In this document: positions 22,439-30,285 of the stretch, piece by piece | Position numbering within the stretch: the first letter of the stretch is position 1 | Layout: each line of letters opens with the position of its first letter | Source: 2-12-FULL-60-19 sp041483675 | GTDB lineage: Bacteria > Desulfobacterota > Binatia > UBA9968 | DNA: 64,000 nt | Direction of reading: 5' to 3' | Assembly: GCA_041483675.1 (NCBI GenBank) | Contig: JBGPGE010000010.1 | Span: 1 to 64,000, forward strand | Program-made: the position numbers and the translations under genes | The notes under the pieces: generated by a model | Told to the model about the DNA's origin: nothing | Databases searched by the model: none | The model's input: the letters and a program-made list of their open reading frames with translations, nothing else

Positions 22439-23920
22439 TCAGATCGCTATGGCGTCTTCAGCCGCGCCTTTTTCGTATTTCGCCGCGTTCTCTTTGAACG
22501 AGAGAAACTTCATCCTCACATAGGGCGAGCTGTAGCCGTTCAAGATCCGCTCGATCCTCCCCGGCTTGCTGTAAAAGGCTTGAAAAGCCCAACCGGTCAA
22601 CTGTCCCAACTGTTGCCGGGTCAGGTATTTGGTCGGCATGACGCCGTGCTCCAGGTCGTAGAGGCTCATGTCGTCGATCTCGATGTTGTTTTCCTTGACC
22701 GCGCGCTTCCAGATCGGAGAGCCCGGTATGGGGTTCAGCAGCTGGATCATGACAATGTCAGGATCGATCTCGTCGACGGCGCGAAAGCGCTGGCGGATCT
22801 TCGCCTCGTCGTCTTCCCAGAAGCCGTTGAGGTAGGTCGCCACCGTCGAGATGTCGTTCTGGCGCAGAAAGCCGATGATCTCCTTCAATTCTTTGACGCC
22901 GACTTTCATCGGTCCCTTGTGCGCCTCCGCGATCTCCTCGTCGGTTCCGCCGTCGATGCCGATCAGCACCTGATACATTCCGACCTTGCGCAGCCGCGGA
23001 ATGAGGTCTCTGTCCCGGATAAAATTCTGCGCGCGCCCGAGGCAGAACCAACTCATGTCGAGCTGCTTTTGCTCCAACGCCTCGACGAGATCGACCATCT
23101 TCCGGCGGTCGGAGTTGAAATCGTCGTCCATGAAAGTGAGCGCCTTGACGCCGTATTTTCGGTGCAGCAGCTCCATCTCGTCGGCGATCTTTTTGCCGCC
23201 GCGCGTGCGGTGCGAGCTGAAATCGCGGGGGCTCCGCGGATCGACCAGCCACCACTCGTAGCAGAAATGGCACGCGCCTTCGCAGCCGCGCGAGGTCACC
23301 GCCTCGTTGTAGTTGGGGATGACGGAGTAACCACAATACCGGTCCATCGGGAACAGATCGTAGGCCGGCGCGGGCAGCTCATCGAGATTGGTGATGAGCG
23401 GTCGCGGCTGGTTAAGAACGACCTCGGCGCCGTTGCGCCAGCAGAGCCCTTTGATCCCGGCTAACTTCGGCGCGGGCTGCTTAAGCTCGTCCAAAAGTTC
23501 CGCCATCGTATATTCGCAATCGCCGAAGACGGCGACGATCGCGAAATCGAGCTGCGGGTTCTCCCGCATCAGCTTCTGCGGGATCGCAGTGTACATCAAC
23601 CCGCCGCCGACCGTGACGGTTTTGGGCGCGATTTCCTTGAGGCGTTTCATCGCCGCATGAAAGCGAGTGAGCTGGGCCGCGCCGCCGGAAGCGGCGATCA
23701 TGTTACCGAAGAAAACCACGTCGGGTTTTCGCCGTTTGATCTCCTCGAACATCTGCTCATCGTTCAGCTCCAGAGCCCGGCAGTCCAGGACTTCCACGTC
23801 GGCGCTCTTTTTCTCGCGAACGAAGGCAGCCAGTTGGGCGTGGAGCGCGTTGGTTGCCAAGTGGCGTTCGCCCCAGGGGGCCCAGTTCCCCATTGGCGGG
23901 GTAATGAATAGAAGTTTCAT
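22439..23920 (-). CDS. B12-binding domain radical SAM enzyme
   Basis: 493 residues from ATG 23920 behind TAGGAGAA. The N-terminal 150 residues form a cobalamin-binding-like domain (ITPPMGNWAPWGERH, DVVFFGNMIAASGG, TVTVGGGLMY). No DxHxxG is seen, so a base-off His-less mode is likely, as in many class B methylases and BchE. The radical SAM motif is CEGACHFC with Cys213, Cys217 and Cys220. Downstream elements are VKALTFMDDDFNSD and YQVLIGIDGGTDEE. Relatives methylate unactivated carbon or build and rearrange rings. It is the promoter-proximal gene of the 18-24 kb set; a cobalamin uptake region lies beside it. Confidence 0.9.
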   Translation of the reverse strand: MKLLFITPPMGNWAPWGERHLATNALHAQLAAFVREKKSADVEVLDCRALELNDEQMFEEIKRRKPDVVFFGNMIAASGGAAQLTRFHAAMKRLKEIAPKTVTVGGGLMYTAIPQKLMRENPQLDFAIVAVFGDCEYTMAELLDELKQPAPKLAGIKGLCWRNGAEVVLNQPRPLITNLDELPAPAYDLFPMDRYCGYSVIPNYNEAVTSRGCEGACHFCYEWWLVDPRSPRDFSSHRTRGGKKIADEMELLHRKYGVKALTFMDDDFNSDRRKMVDLVEALEQKQLDMSWFCLGRAQNFIRDRDLIPRLRKVGMYQVLIGIDGGTDEEIAEAHKGPMKVGVKELKEIIGFLRQNDISTVATYLNGFWEDDEAKIRQRFRAVDEIDPDIVMIQLLNPIPGSPIWKRAVKENNIEIDDMSLYDLEHGVMPTKYLTRQQLGQLTGWAFQAFYSKPGRIERILNGYSSPYVRMKFLSFKENAAKYEKGAAEDAIAI

Positions 23921-24041
23921 GTGTTTCTCCTAACCGACCGGATACTTCGCCCCAAAATAGTTAATACCTAAACAATTGTCAAGGTGGCCCGCTGCCGGGT
24001 CTGCTGTTGACAGGGGAGCGAGAGTGCGGGAAAAGAGAACG

Positions 24042-24764
24042 ATGCTTTCACTTCTACCGGCCCTTAAGTTTCTTACGGCCGCTCCGTGGCCGAGAAGCAG
24101 GGAGGCGGCGCCGCAAGAGGTGGCCCGGTCCGCCGCTTTTTTCCCGCTGATCGGATTTTTGTTGGGGATCGTGCTGGTCTTGGTGGACCGCCTGTTGGAC
24201 CCTTATCTCGCCTCGGAGATCTTAGCCGTGGTGCTGGTCACGATTCTCATATTCGCAACGCGCGCCAAGCCTCTAGCCGACCTAGCGAGCAGCTGGGATC
24301 GGTTGGCCTCGATAAGCAGCGGCTCTCTTTCCGGTTCGCGAATAGACCAAGGTTTGGGCCTGTTCGGTTTGCTGGCCGTCGTGGTGGTGGTCGCTCTCAA
24401 ATTTCGCGCTATCGAGGTAATGGGTGAAGCGATCGCCCCCGGTCTCTTGCTGGCGCCGGCGATGGGGCGGTGGGCGATGGTCGTGCTGGGCTACGGTTCG
24501 ACTTCTACGGGAGAGAATGAACGGCAAATCGATGTCGAAGCCATCAAGGGCAAACAGCTGATTCTCGCGACCGCCTTGCTGCTGTGCGGCGTTGTCCTGA
24601 TCGCCCGGCGGGTCGGGCTTTGGGTCGCACTGTGGGTTTCGCTCCTGGCGCTCGGGTGCCGGTACTTTCTCCATCGCCGAATGGGCGGAGTCTCGGGAAA
24701 AAATCTCGGCGCGGTCGCGGAGATGAGCGAGGCGTTGGCACTTGTGCTGTTTGCTACGCTTTAG
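24042..24764 (+). CDS. CobS-like membrane protein, divergent
   Basis: 240 residues from ATG 24042. LPALKFLTAAPW, the segment VARSAAFFPLIGFLLGIVLVLVD and the late GMSG-like element GVSGKNLGAVAEMSEALALV follow the layout of adenosylcobinamide-GDP ribazoletransferase (cobalamin synthase), with five or six membrane segments. The usual HxDGxADxxDG acidic motif is only traceable as PLADLASSWDRL, and the late GDxxGA Asp is Lys. Either the protein has changed substrate or it is inactive. It lies divergent from the radical SAM gene and upstream of the cobalamin-regulated genes. Confidence 0.65.
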   Translation: MLSLLPALKFLTAAPWPRSREAAPQEVARSAAFFPLIGFLLGIVLVLVDRLLDPYLASEILAVVLVTILIFATRAKPLADLASSWDRLASISSGSLSGSRIDQGLGLFGLLAVVVVVALKFRAIEVMGEAIAPGLLLAPAMGRWAMVVLGYGSTSTGENERQIDVEAIKGKQLILATALLLCGVVLIARRVGLWVALWVSLLALGCRYFLHRRMGGVSGKNLGAVAEMSEALALVLFATL

Positions 24765-24844
24765 CAGGCCGATGAAAGCGATCCATCTTCGGTCAGCCCG
24801 ACTGGGAATCTCTCTCCGGGCCGACATGTCCTCGCTTCGCTCGG

Positions 24845-24905
24845 AATCTGAGATTGCACATTTCAGATCTCAGATCTGCCATTTGAGATTTGGGATTTGA
24901 GATCC
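24845..24905. repeat. AGATCTCAGATCTGCC / TTGAGATTTGGGATTTGAG repeat
   Basis: A low-complexity run of TTTCAGATCTCAGATCTG and TTTGAGATTTGGGATTTGAG, related to the other ATTTTAGATTTTGG repeats. It lies in the 204-base gap before the AEC transporter. No promoter is obvious. Confidence 0.5.
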
Positions 24906-24968
24906 CGAAGGGCTCGCATCGGCCCTCCGAAAGATCCCCAGCCGGGCGGTTAGGATGGTAATATCTTC

Positions 24969-25853
24969 ATGGCAGCTTTGGATGGACTAAAACCTCTCAC
25001 GCCCGTTGTCCCCGTATTTATCCTGATTGCGGTCGGCTTCTGCTTCGCGCGCTACAAGAGAATCAGCCTTGAGCCGATCACCGAAATCGTCGTTTATCTC
25101 GGCGCGCCCTGTCTGGTCTTCACGTCGCTAGCGACCAAGCCGTTGTTTCCCGTGGACATCGCCGCCATTCTCAGCGGCGCGTTGGGAATTGTCGCGGGCG
25201 TCGGGCTGCTCGTCCGGCTGTACGGCAGGTTTGCTCGCTTCCGATCGCCCGCCTTCACGCTTCCGGCGCTTTTCATGAACGCCGGAAACATGGGGATTCC
25301 TCTGGCGCTCTTTGCGTTCGGCGAGCCCGGCCTGCAGCGCGCGACTCTATTCTATGTGATCGTGACGCTGCTTCATCATTCGCTGGGTTTGTACCTACTC
25401 TGCGGAAAAGGTGGATGGAAAGAGACCTTCCGACTCCCGCTCATCTATGCGGCCGTTGCCGGGCTGCTGTTCAACGTCGCCGAGATTCGGATTCCAGAGC
25501 CGATCTTCCAGCCGTTCTCGCTGCTGGGTTATTCCGTCATCCCGTTGATGCTGGTGAGCCTGGGCTACCGCCTGCACGACATCGAATCCGTCACCTGGGG
25601 CCACTCGGTGGCCGGCGCGCTGATACGAGTCGTCGGCGGCTTCGCGGCGGCCTATGCGACCGTCGCCGTGCTCGGCATCCACGGAATCAACCGCCAGGTG
25701 ATTTTGCTCTACGGCTCGCTTCCCTCGGCCGTGATCAACTACGTTCTGACCGCAAAATACACCCGCAACTCCGAGCTCACCGCTTCCATCGTCGTGCTTT
25801 CGACGATTCTATCCCTGGCGACCGTTCCGTTTGTTTTCTGGTTGATCCGGTAA
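24969..25853 (+). CDS. AEC (auxin efflux carrier) family transporter
   Basis: 294 residues and about ten hydrophobic segments, organised as two five-helix halves. Conserved parts include PVFILIAVGFCFARYKRIS, YLGAPCLVFTSLATKPL, LPALFMNAGNMGIPLALFAFG and LLYGSLPSAVINYVLTAKY, with broken-helix motifs N-x-G-N and P-S-A. Bacterial AEC proteins move malonate, malate or other small anions across the inner membrane. It sits between the CobS-like gene and the first cobalamin riboswitch, but upstream of the riboswitch, so it is not controlled by it. Confidence 0.88.
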   Translation: MAALDGLKPLTPVVPVFILIAVGFCFARYKRISLEPITEIVVYLGAPCLVFTSLATKPLFPVDIAAILSGALGIVAGVGLLVRLYGRFARFRSPAFTLPALFMNAGNMGIPLALFAFGEPGLQRATLFYVIVTLLHHSLGLYLLCGKGGWKETFRLPLIYAAVAGLLFNVAEIRIPEPIFQPFSLLGYSVIPLMLVSLGYRLHDIESVTWGHSVAGALIRVVGGFAAAYATVAVLGIHGINRQVILLYGSLPSAVINYVLTAKYTRNSELTASIVVLSTILSLATVPFVFWLIR

Positions 25854-25868
25854 AGGCGCAAGAAATTC

Positions 25869-25897
25869 TTGACAAGTTTTTTTGCGCGGTGTAGGTT
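25869..25897 (+). promoter_or_regulatory. Sigma-70-like promoter for the first cobalamin riboswitch
   Basis: TTGACA at 25869-25874, a 17-base spacer and TAGGTT at 25892-25897. Transcription would start near 25904, exactly at the 5' edge of the aptamer. Confidence 0.6.
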
Positions 25898-25904
25898 GCT
25901 CTTC

Positions 25905-26056
25905 ACTCTAAGCTCCAGGGAAGTCCGGTGCAAATCCGGCGCGGTCCCGCCACTGTAATGGCGACGAAAGCCGCAAGTTAAGCCACTGTCCTGAGCATGG
26001 TCGAAGGACGGGAAGGCGCGGCGAGTAGATTAAAGCCAGAGCCAGGAGACCTGCTT
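25905..26056 (+). ncRNA. Cobalamin riboswitch upstream of the TonB-like gene
   Basis: Conserved elements appear in order: CCGGTGCAAATCCGG, GTCCCGCCACTGTAATGGCGA, GAAAGCCG, GCCACTG, GGGAAGGCG and AGCCAGGAGACCTGC (26040-26054). A peripheral stem contains GTCCTGAGCATGGTCGAAGGAC, a copy of a dispersed repeat. The element should bind adenosylcobalamin or another cobalamin and lower downstream expression when B12 is plentiful. Confidence 0.95.
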
Positions 26057-26068
26057 AGAGCGCATTAA

Positions 26069-26131
26069 CCGGCCTCTCCGGGAGAGAGAGAAAGGTTCTC
26101 GTTTTTTTCCTCCAACTCTCGTTGAGGCCGG
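26069..26131 (+). promoter_or_regulatory. Expression platform of the first cobalamin riboswitch
   Basis: A weak hairpin GAGAA-AGG-TTCTC (26088-26100) is followed by G and seven T (26102-26108), a terminator-like unit. It lies inside a larger potential pairing of CCGGCCTC (26069-26076) with GAGGCCGG (26124-26131), whose 3' arm touches the GGATGAG ribosome site. Either transcription or translation control is possible. Confidence 0.45.
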
Positions 26132-26144
26132 ATGAGAAGCTCCG

Positions 26145-26963
26145 ATGAAGCTTTGCTCGTCTCTGCTGATTTCTGCGATGTTCCACGCCGCAGTCCTGTT
26201 TCTGCCGCTGGCGGGCGTTGAGCCGCGCCCACAGGAGCTCATTCCGGTTGTCGTAATGGGTATAGCCGAGGGTGATGGTTCGACTTTGCTGGGTGGTGGG
26301 GGCGGCGCGGAATCACAGGGGAGTAGAGCGCCGCAGCAGCGTACGGTGAAAAAAGAGCGAGTCAAAGACGAAGCCGTCGCGCCGGCCGGGGCCGGCGTGG
26401 ATATGCTGATCGCTTCGGCACGGATGACTGTCGAGACCCAGGCGGTGTTGGAAGCCGTGAGCGACGTTGGGATTGTGGTGGCGGACGCCAGCGGAAATGG
26501 CACGGGTGAAACAAGTATGAGTTCCGCGTCGGCAAGCGGCCAAGCTGCGGGGTCGGAATTTTCCATGGGCGGGGCCGGACCGGGTGGAAGCGGGAGCGGA
26601 ATCGGCGCGGGAGGAACCGGCAACGGACTCGGTTTAGCGGGGGATGGGCATGGCGGAGGAGGGCTGGGCGTAACGCCAATCTATGCCGGGGTGAGTTACG
26701 CGCACACGCCCAAACCGGCCTATCCCGAACAGGCCAGGAAAGGAGGGTGGGAAGGGACCGTGACTCTCGGTGTCCTGGTGAATGTTGGAGGGAAGGCGGA
26801 AAAAATTGAAATCAAAGGCAGTTCCGGTTACGCGCCGCTCGATCAGGCGGCGGTGGAGGCTCTCAAGCGGTGGCTTTTTCGTCCGGCGCGCTACGGCGAG
26901 AGAGCGGTGGAGAGCTGGGTGAAGATTCCGGTCGTGTTTCGCTTGGCTGAAGTCAAAGATTAA
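26145..26963 (+). CDS. TonB-family energy-transducing protein with Gly-rich linker
   Basis: 272 residues. A short N-terminal hydrophobic anchor (LLISAMFHAAVLFLPLAGV) has the His typical of TonB membrane segments. The linker, residues about 40-180, is rich in Gly, Ser and Ala (GGAGPGGSGSGIGAGGTGNG) rather than Pro-Lys. The C-terminal TonB domain has KPAYPEQARKGGWEGTVTLGVLV and VEALKRWLFRPARYGERAV. It should pass proton-motive energy to the outer-membrane receptor encoded downstream. Placement after a cobalamin riboswitch implies B12-repressed expression. ExbB and ExbD genes are not in this window. Confidence 0.88.
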   Translation: MKLCSSLLISAMFHAAVLFLPLAGVEPRPQELIPVVVMGIAEGDGSTLLGGGGGAESQGSRAPQQRTVKKERVKDEAVAPAGAGVDMLIASARMTVETQAVLEAVSDVGIVVADASGNGTGETSMSSASASGQAAGSEFSMGGAGPGGSGSGIGAGGTGNGLGLAGDGHGGGGLGVTPIYAGVSYAHTPKPAYPEQARKGGWEGTVTLGVLVNVGGKAEKIEIKGSSGYAPLDQAAVEALKRWLFRPARYGERAVESWVKIPVVFRLAEVKD

Positions 26964-27062
26964 CCGTCCAACTCAATTTTTAAGGAGGCAAGCAGAAGCG
27001 ATCTTATCAACCGCAGGTGGATGTACGGGAAAGGGGTGACTCCCCCTCCCTCCACCCTCCTC

Positions 27063-27136
27063 CAATTTTCGATTTTAGATTTTGGATTTTAGATTGAAAC
27101 GCTTAATCCAAAATCGGCAATCCAAAATCCAAAATG
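27063..27136. repeat. ATTTTAGATTTTGG / CCAAAATCC inverted repeat
   Basis: TTTTCGATTTTAGATTTTGG followed by complementary AATCCAAAATCGGC and AATCCAAAATCCAAAATGG. It lies directly upstream of the second riboswitch. The arms could form a long hairpin ending the tonB message. Confidence 0.6.
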
Positions 27137-27285
27137 GGGAGGGAGCAGGTGAGGGGCGGGAAATCCCCTGCTGCCCCGCAACTGTGATGGCTACGAAAGC
27201 CGCCTTAAGCCACTGTCCTGAGCTCAGTCGAAGGATGGGAAGGCGCGGCAAGTAGGTTTGAAGCCTAAGCCAGGAGACCGGTCCA
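27137..27285 (+). ncRNA. Second cobalamin riboswitch, upstream of the TonB-dependent receptor
   Basis: Elements in order: CAGGTGAGGGGCGGGAAATC, CTGCCCCGCAACTGTGATGG, CGAAAGCCG, GCCACTG, GGGAAGGCG and AGCCAGGAGACCGG (27268-27281). The 3' box ends ACCGGT instead of ACCTGCC. A peripheral stem holds TCCTGAGCTCAGTCGAAGGA, the same dispersed repeat as in the first riboswitch. No separate promoter is obvious, so read-through from tonB is possible. Confidence 0.93.
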
Positions 27286-27329
27286 TGCTGCCCTAAACAC
27301 TTCCCCTTTCGCGGGAAAAGGAGGGGCCC

Positions 27330-29351
27330 ATGTTCTCGATCTTTGTTTTTTTCATCTCAGTCCTACTTTCCACTTTCGCCTATGCCGCCGAGCCGGGGCA
27401 GGAAGAGAGCCTGCCGCCGGTCGTGGTGATCTCCACCAGACTCCAAGACGTCGAGGAGGAGGCATCCAAGGTTCCGGGTAAAGTCATTGTCATTACCGCC
27501 GAGGAAATCCGGCAACTCGGCGCGAAAACCATACAAGAGGTCCTGCAGTATCAAACGGGCGTCGTTCTCTACGATCAGATCGGCAACGAGTTTCAACCGA
27601 CGATAGATTTCCGAGGCTTCAACGGCCAGCCGGTCCCGGCCACCGCCGTTTTCGTGGACGGCGTCCGCGTCAACGAGCCGGACTTCAACTCGACGAACTT
27701 CGATCTCATCCCGATCGAAGATATCGAACGGATCGAAATTATGCCGGGGACGGCCACGGTTTTCGGGCGCAATGCGCTGGGCGGCGTAATTAACATCCGG
27801 ACCAAACGGGGCCGCAAGGACAAGCCTCACGTCGGACTTGAGATCGGCGGTGGGAGTTTTGGCCGGCAGAAATATTCCTTCACCTCGGATGGGCCGCTCC
27901 CGCTGGACAAATTCGATTATTATTTCAGCACAACTCGTGAGCTGACCGATGGATTTCGCGAGGCGTCGGGAGGGCGGCTTACCCGCATTTTCGGCAAGCT
28001 GGGCTTCAAGTATGAAGATACAACCGACGCGACCCTGTCCTACACGCACGTCGACGATCACCTCAAGCAGGCCGGCTCTCTGCCCGCCAGCCGTCTGCGC
28101 CGGGACTATAACGATAACCTGACTCCGGGAGATTTTTCGGACAGCAATCTTCATCTGGTCGCTCTCAATGTCCGGCAGAAGCTGCCGGCGGGCTTTTCCC
28201 TCGCGCTGAACGGCTTTGTCAGGATGAACGACCAGGAGTCGTTTGTCAGGGGCCTCTCCAGCGTCTCCACCCTCCTGACCGAAACGACCTCCGGCGGCGC
28301 TACGATCCAGGCGACGCACGACGGCGTCATTCTCGGCAGGAAGAACCTGCTCAGTCTCGGCGCGGAATATACCCGCAACCGCTTCGACATCGTCAACTCC
28401 GGCCTTTTCTTCCCGGCCTTTTCCTTTCTTACCCGCCAGTCGACCAAGGAGGACGTCGCCGGAGCTTACCTCACCGACAGCTTCGACCTCTTCGACTCGC
28501 TGGTTCTGAGCGGCGGTGTCCGCTACGACTGGGACCGGTACGATTTTACCGACAAGATCGACCCGACGCTCAGCGGCGGTAAAATTTTCCGCCGCGCAAG
28601 TCCCAAAGCGGGCCTCGTCTTTACGCCCATCAAGGATTTGAGCTTCACATTCAACTACTCCGCGGGAGTCAGAATGCCGACGGTCAGCGAAATCTTTGCC
28701 CAAGGACCGTTCGTTTCCAATCCCGACCTCGCGCCGATGACGAGCCGCAACTTCGAACTCGGGGCCAAGGGCAAGATCGCGGATTGGCTGGAGGCTTCTC
28801 TCGCCCTGTTCTACATGCCGGTCAAAGACGAGATTCTTTTTGTGATCACCGACCCGGTCAACTTCTTCGGCAAAAATGAAAACATCAGCAGCACCGTGAG
28901 AAAAGGCATCGAGCTTTCGCTCAAAGGACGCTACCGGAAGTGGCTCGACGCTTTTCTGAACTACACCGTGACGAAGGCCACCTTTGAGACCGACGTGCTC
29001 TTGTCGTCGGGGCAGGTTAAAAAGGGCGATGAGCTTCCGATGGTGCCGCGCCACCGCGTCGGCCTCGGCATCAACCTCCACCCCGTGGAAGATTTGACGA
29101 TCTCCTTATTGGGGAACTACGTTGGGCGGCAATTTTTTCTCAACGACGAGCCCAATCGATTCACAAAGCTGGAGGACTATTTTGTCCTTGGCAGCAGGGT
29201 CAGCTATCGGTGGAAGGACCTCACGGGCTATCTTATGGTGAACAATCTCACCAACCAAAAATACTCGACCTCCGGCATCAAAGTAGCCCAGCCCTTCCTG
29301 GTGCCCGCTCCCAGGATCAACCTGTTTGCCGGTCTGATCTACCGCTATTGA
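27330..29351 (+). CDS. TonB-dependent outer-membrane receptor, probable cobalamin receptor
   Basis: 673 residues. The signal peptide (FSIFVFFISVLLSTFAYA) is followed by a TonB box-like PPVVVISTR. The plug domain has ITAEEIRQLGAKTIQEVLQYQTGV, FRGFNGQPVPATAVFVDGVRV and IERIEIMPGTATVFGRNALGGVINI. The barrel has many alternating strands and ends with aromatic residues INLFAGLIYRY, as needed for outer-membrane assembly. The upstream cobalamin riboswitch and downstream cobalt transport genes point to BtuB-like uptake of cobalamin or a corrinoid. The family as a whole also moves siderophores, so the substrate is inferred from control and context. Confidence 0.9.
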   Translation: MFSIFVFFISVLLSTFAYAAEPGQEESLPPVVVISTRLQDVEEEASKVPGKVIVITAEEIRQLGAKTIQEVLQYQTGVVLYDQIGNEFQPTIDFRGFNGQPVPATAVFVDGVRVNEPDFNSTNFDLIPIEDIERIEIMPGTATVFGRNALGGVINIRTKRGRKDKPHVGLEIGGGSFGRQKYSFTSDGPLPLDKFDYYFSTTRELTDGFREASGGRLTRIFGKLGFKYEDTTDATLSYTHVDDHLKQAGSLPASRLRRDYNDNLTPGDFSDSNLHLVALNVRQKLPAGFSLALNGFVRMNDQESFVRGLSSVSTLLTETTSGGATIQATHDGVILGRKNLLSLGAEYTRNRFDIVNSGLFFPAFSFLTRQSTKEDVAGAYLTDSFDLFDSLVLSGGVRYDWDRYDFTDKIDPTLSGGKIFRRASPKAGLVFTPIKDLSFTFNYSAGVRMPTVSEIFAQGPFVSNPDLAPMTSRNFELGAKGKIADWLEASLALFYMPVKDEILFVITDPVNFFGKNENISSTVRKGIELSLKGRYRKWLDAFLNYTVTKATFETDVLLSSGQVKKGDELPMVPRHRVGLGINLHPVEDLTISLLGNYVGRQFFLNDEPNRFTKLEDYFVLGSRVSYRWKDLTGYLMVNNLTNQKYSTSGIKVAQPFLVPAPRINLFAGLIYRY

Positions 29352-29434
29352 GCGGAGTTCGCGTAGATGGTTGTCAGAAGGGAAGAAAGCTGTTAAAACT
29401 CGCATCCAGAACCGGATCAACAAGGAGATTCGAG

Positions 29435-29962
29435 ATGAAACCACGGATGGCGTTGTTGACGACAATGATTTTCGGCGCGGCCGCGCTGCGGCTGCTTCCT
29501 CATGCCCCCAACTTCGATCCGATCACGGCGCTGGCGCTCTTCGGCGGCGCACAGATCGAGGACAGGCGCTGGGCCTTTGTTCTGCCGCTGGCGGCGATGC
29601 TGCTGAGCGATCTGCTCATTGGCTTTCACCCGTTGATGCCGGTTATCTATCTGACGTTCGCGCTGGTGGTGTGGATGGGAATTTCTTTGCGCCGGCGGCT
29701 TACGCCTCTCCCCGTGGCCGGGGCGGCGCTCGCGGCCGCGACGCTCTTTTTTGTCGTCAGCAACTTTGCCGAGTGGACTCTGGGCATGCTGTATCCCAGG
29801 ACCGTCGAGGGTCTGATCGCGTGTTACATCGCGGCCATCCCGTTCTTCGGCAACACCATCGGCGGAGCGTTGTTCTACTCCGCGGCGCTGTTCGGCGGCC
29901 TGGCGCTGGCACAGAAAAAATTCCCGCAAATTGCTCCCGAAGCGCGCTTAGCGGCGCGTTAA
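29435..29962 (+). CDS. DUF6580 family membrane protein
   Basis: 175 residues from ATG 29435, with AAGGAG upstream; longer frames exist but only this start gives the conserved N-terminus. LRLLPHAPNFDPITALALFGGAQI is the family signature. About five membrane segments follow, with LLIGFHPLMPVIYLTFALVVWMGI and the NFAEWTLGMLYPRTVEGLIACYIAAIPFFGNTIGG block. The arrangement resembles the S components of ECF vitamin transporters. Position after a riboswitch-controlled receptor suggests a part in cobalamin or cobalt import; this is inference. Confidence 0.85.
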   Translation: MKPRMALLTTMIFGAAALRLLPHAPNFDPITALALFGGAQIEDRRWAFVLPLAAMLLSDLLIGFHPLMPVIYLTFALVVWMGISLRRRLTPLPVAGAALAAATLFFVVSNFAEWTLGMLYPRTVEGLIACYIAAIPFFGNTIGGALFYSAALFGGLALAQKKFPQIAPEARLAAR

Positions 29963-29994
29963 AGCCGGCACGCGGCAGGGGGCCGGAGGCTTTT

Positions 29995-30195
29995 ATGGAA
30001 CAGGCGATTCGGACTTTCGGTGAGCGGTGGCTGGTCGCGGGCCTGACTATGCTCGGCCTGTTCTCGCTCTACGCCCTGGCGCTCGATCAGGGGCTGCTTC
30101 TCTCGCTCGTACAAGGCCCGGCCGCGTTCGATATGAATCTGGTTCATGAGTTCATCCATGACGCGCGGCATGCGGCCGGTTTTCCCTGCCACTAG
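29995..30195 (+). CDS. cbtB: CbtB-type cobalt transport subunit
   Basis: 66 residues from ATG 29995, GGAGG seven bases upstream. One membrane segment (WLVAGLTMLGLFSLYALAL) is followed by a metal-binding-like C-terminus LVHEFIHDARHAAGFPCH, the CbtB hallmark. Family members are encoded before CbtA under cobalamin riboswitches and are proposed to import cobalt. That order is kept here. The gene starts 32 bases after the DUF6580 stop. Confidence 0.9.
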   Translation: MEQAIRTFGERWLVAGLTMLGLFSLYALALDQGLLLSLVQGPAAFDMNLVHEFIHDARHAAGFPCH

Positions 30196-30204
30196 AAGAA
30201 ATAG

Positions 30205-30280
30205 GCAGTAGGCAAGAGGCAGAAGGCAGGAGGGGGGAAGGCTCTCGCTGCTTGCTGCCAGCTGCTAACTGCCTGCTGAG
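30205..30280. repeat. GCAGTAGGCAAG / CTGCTAACTGCC inverted repeat
   Basis: AGGCAGTAGGCAAGAGGCAG and a complementary-type arm CTGCCAGCTGCTAACTGCC. Same class as 8095-8172. It separates cbtB and cbtA. Confidence 0.6.
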
Positions 30281-30285
30281 AAATA

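Noticed and set aside
27363..29081. 572-codon open frame opposite the TonB-dependent receptor
   Set aside because: It is the GC-driven shadow of a well-supported receptor gene and contains no family pattern.
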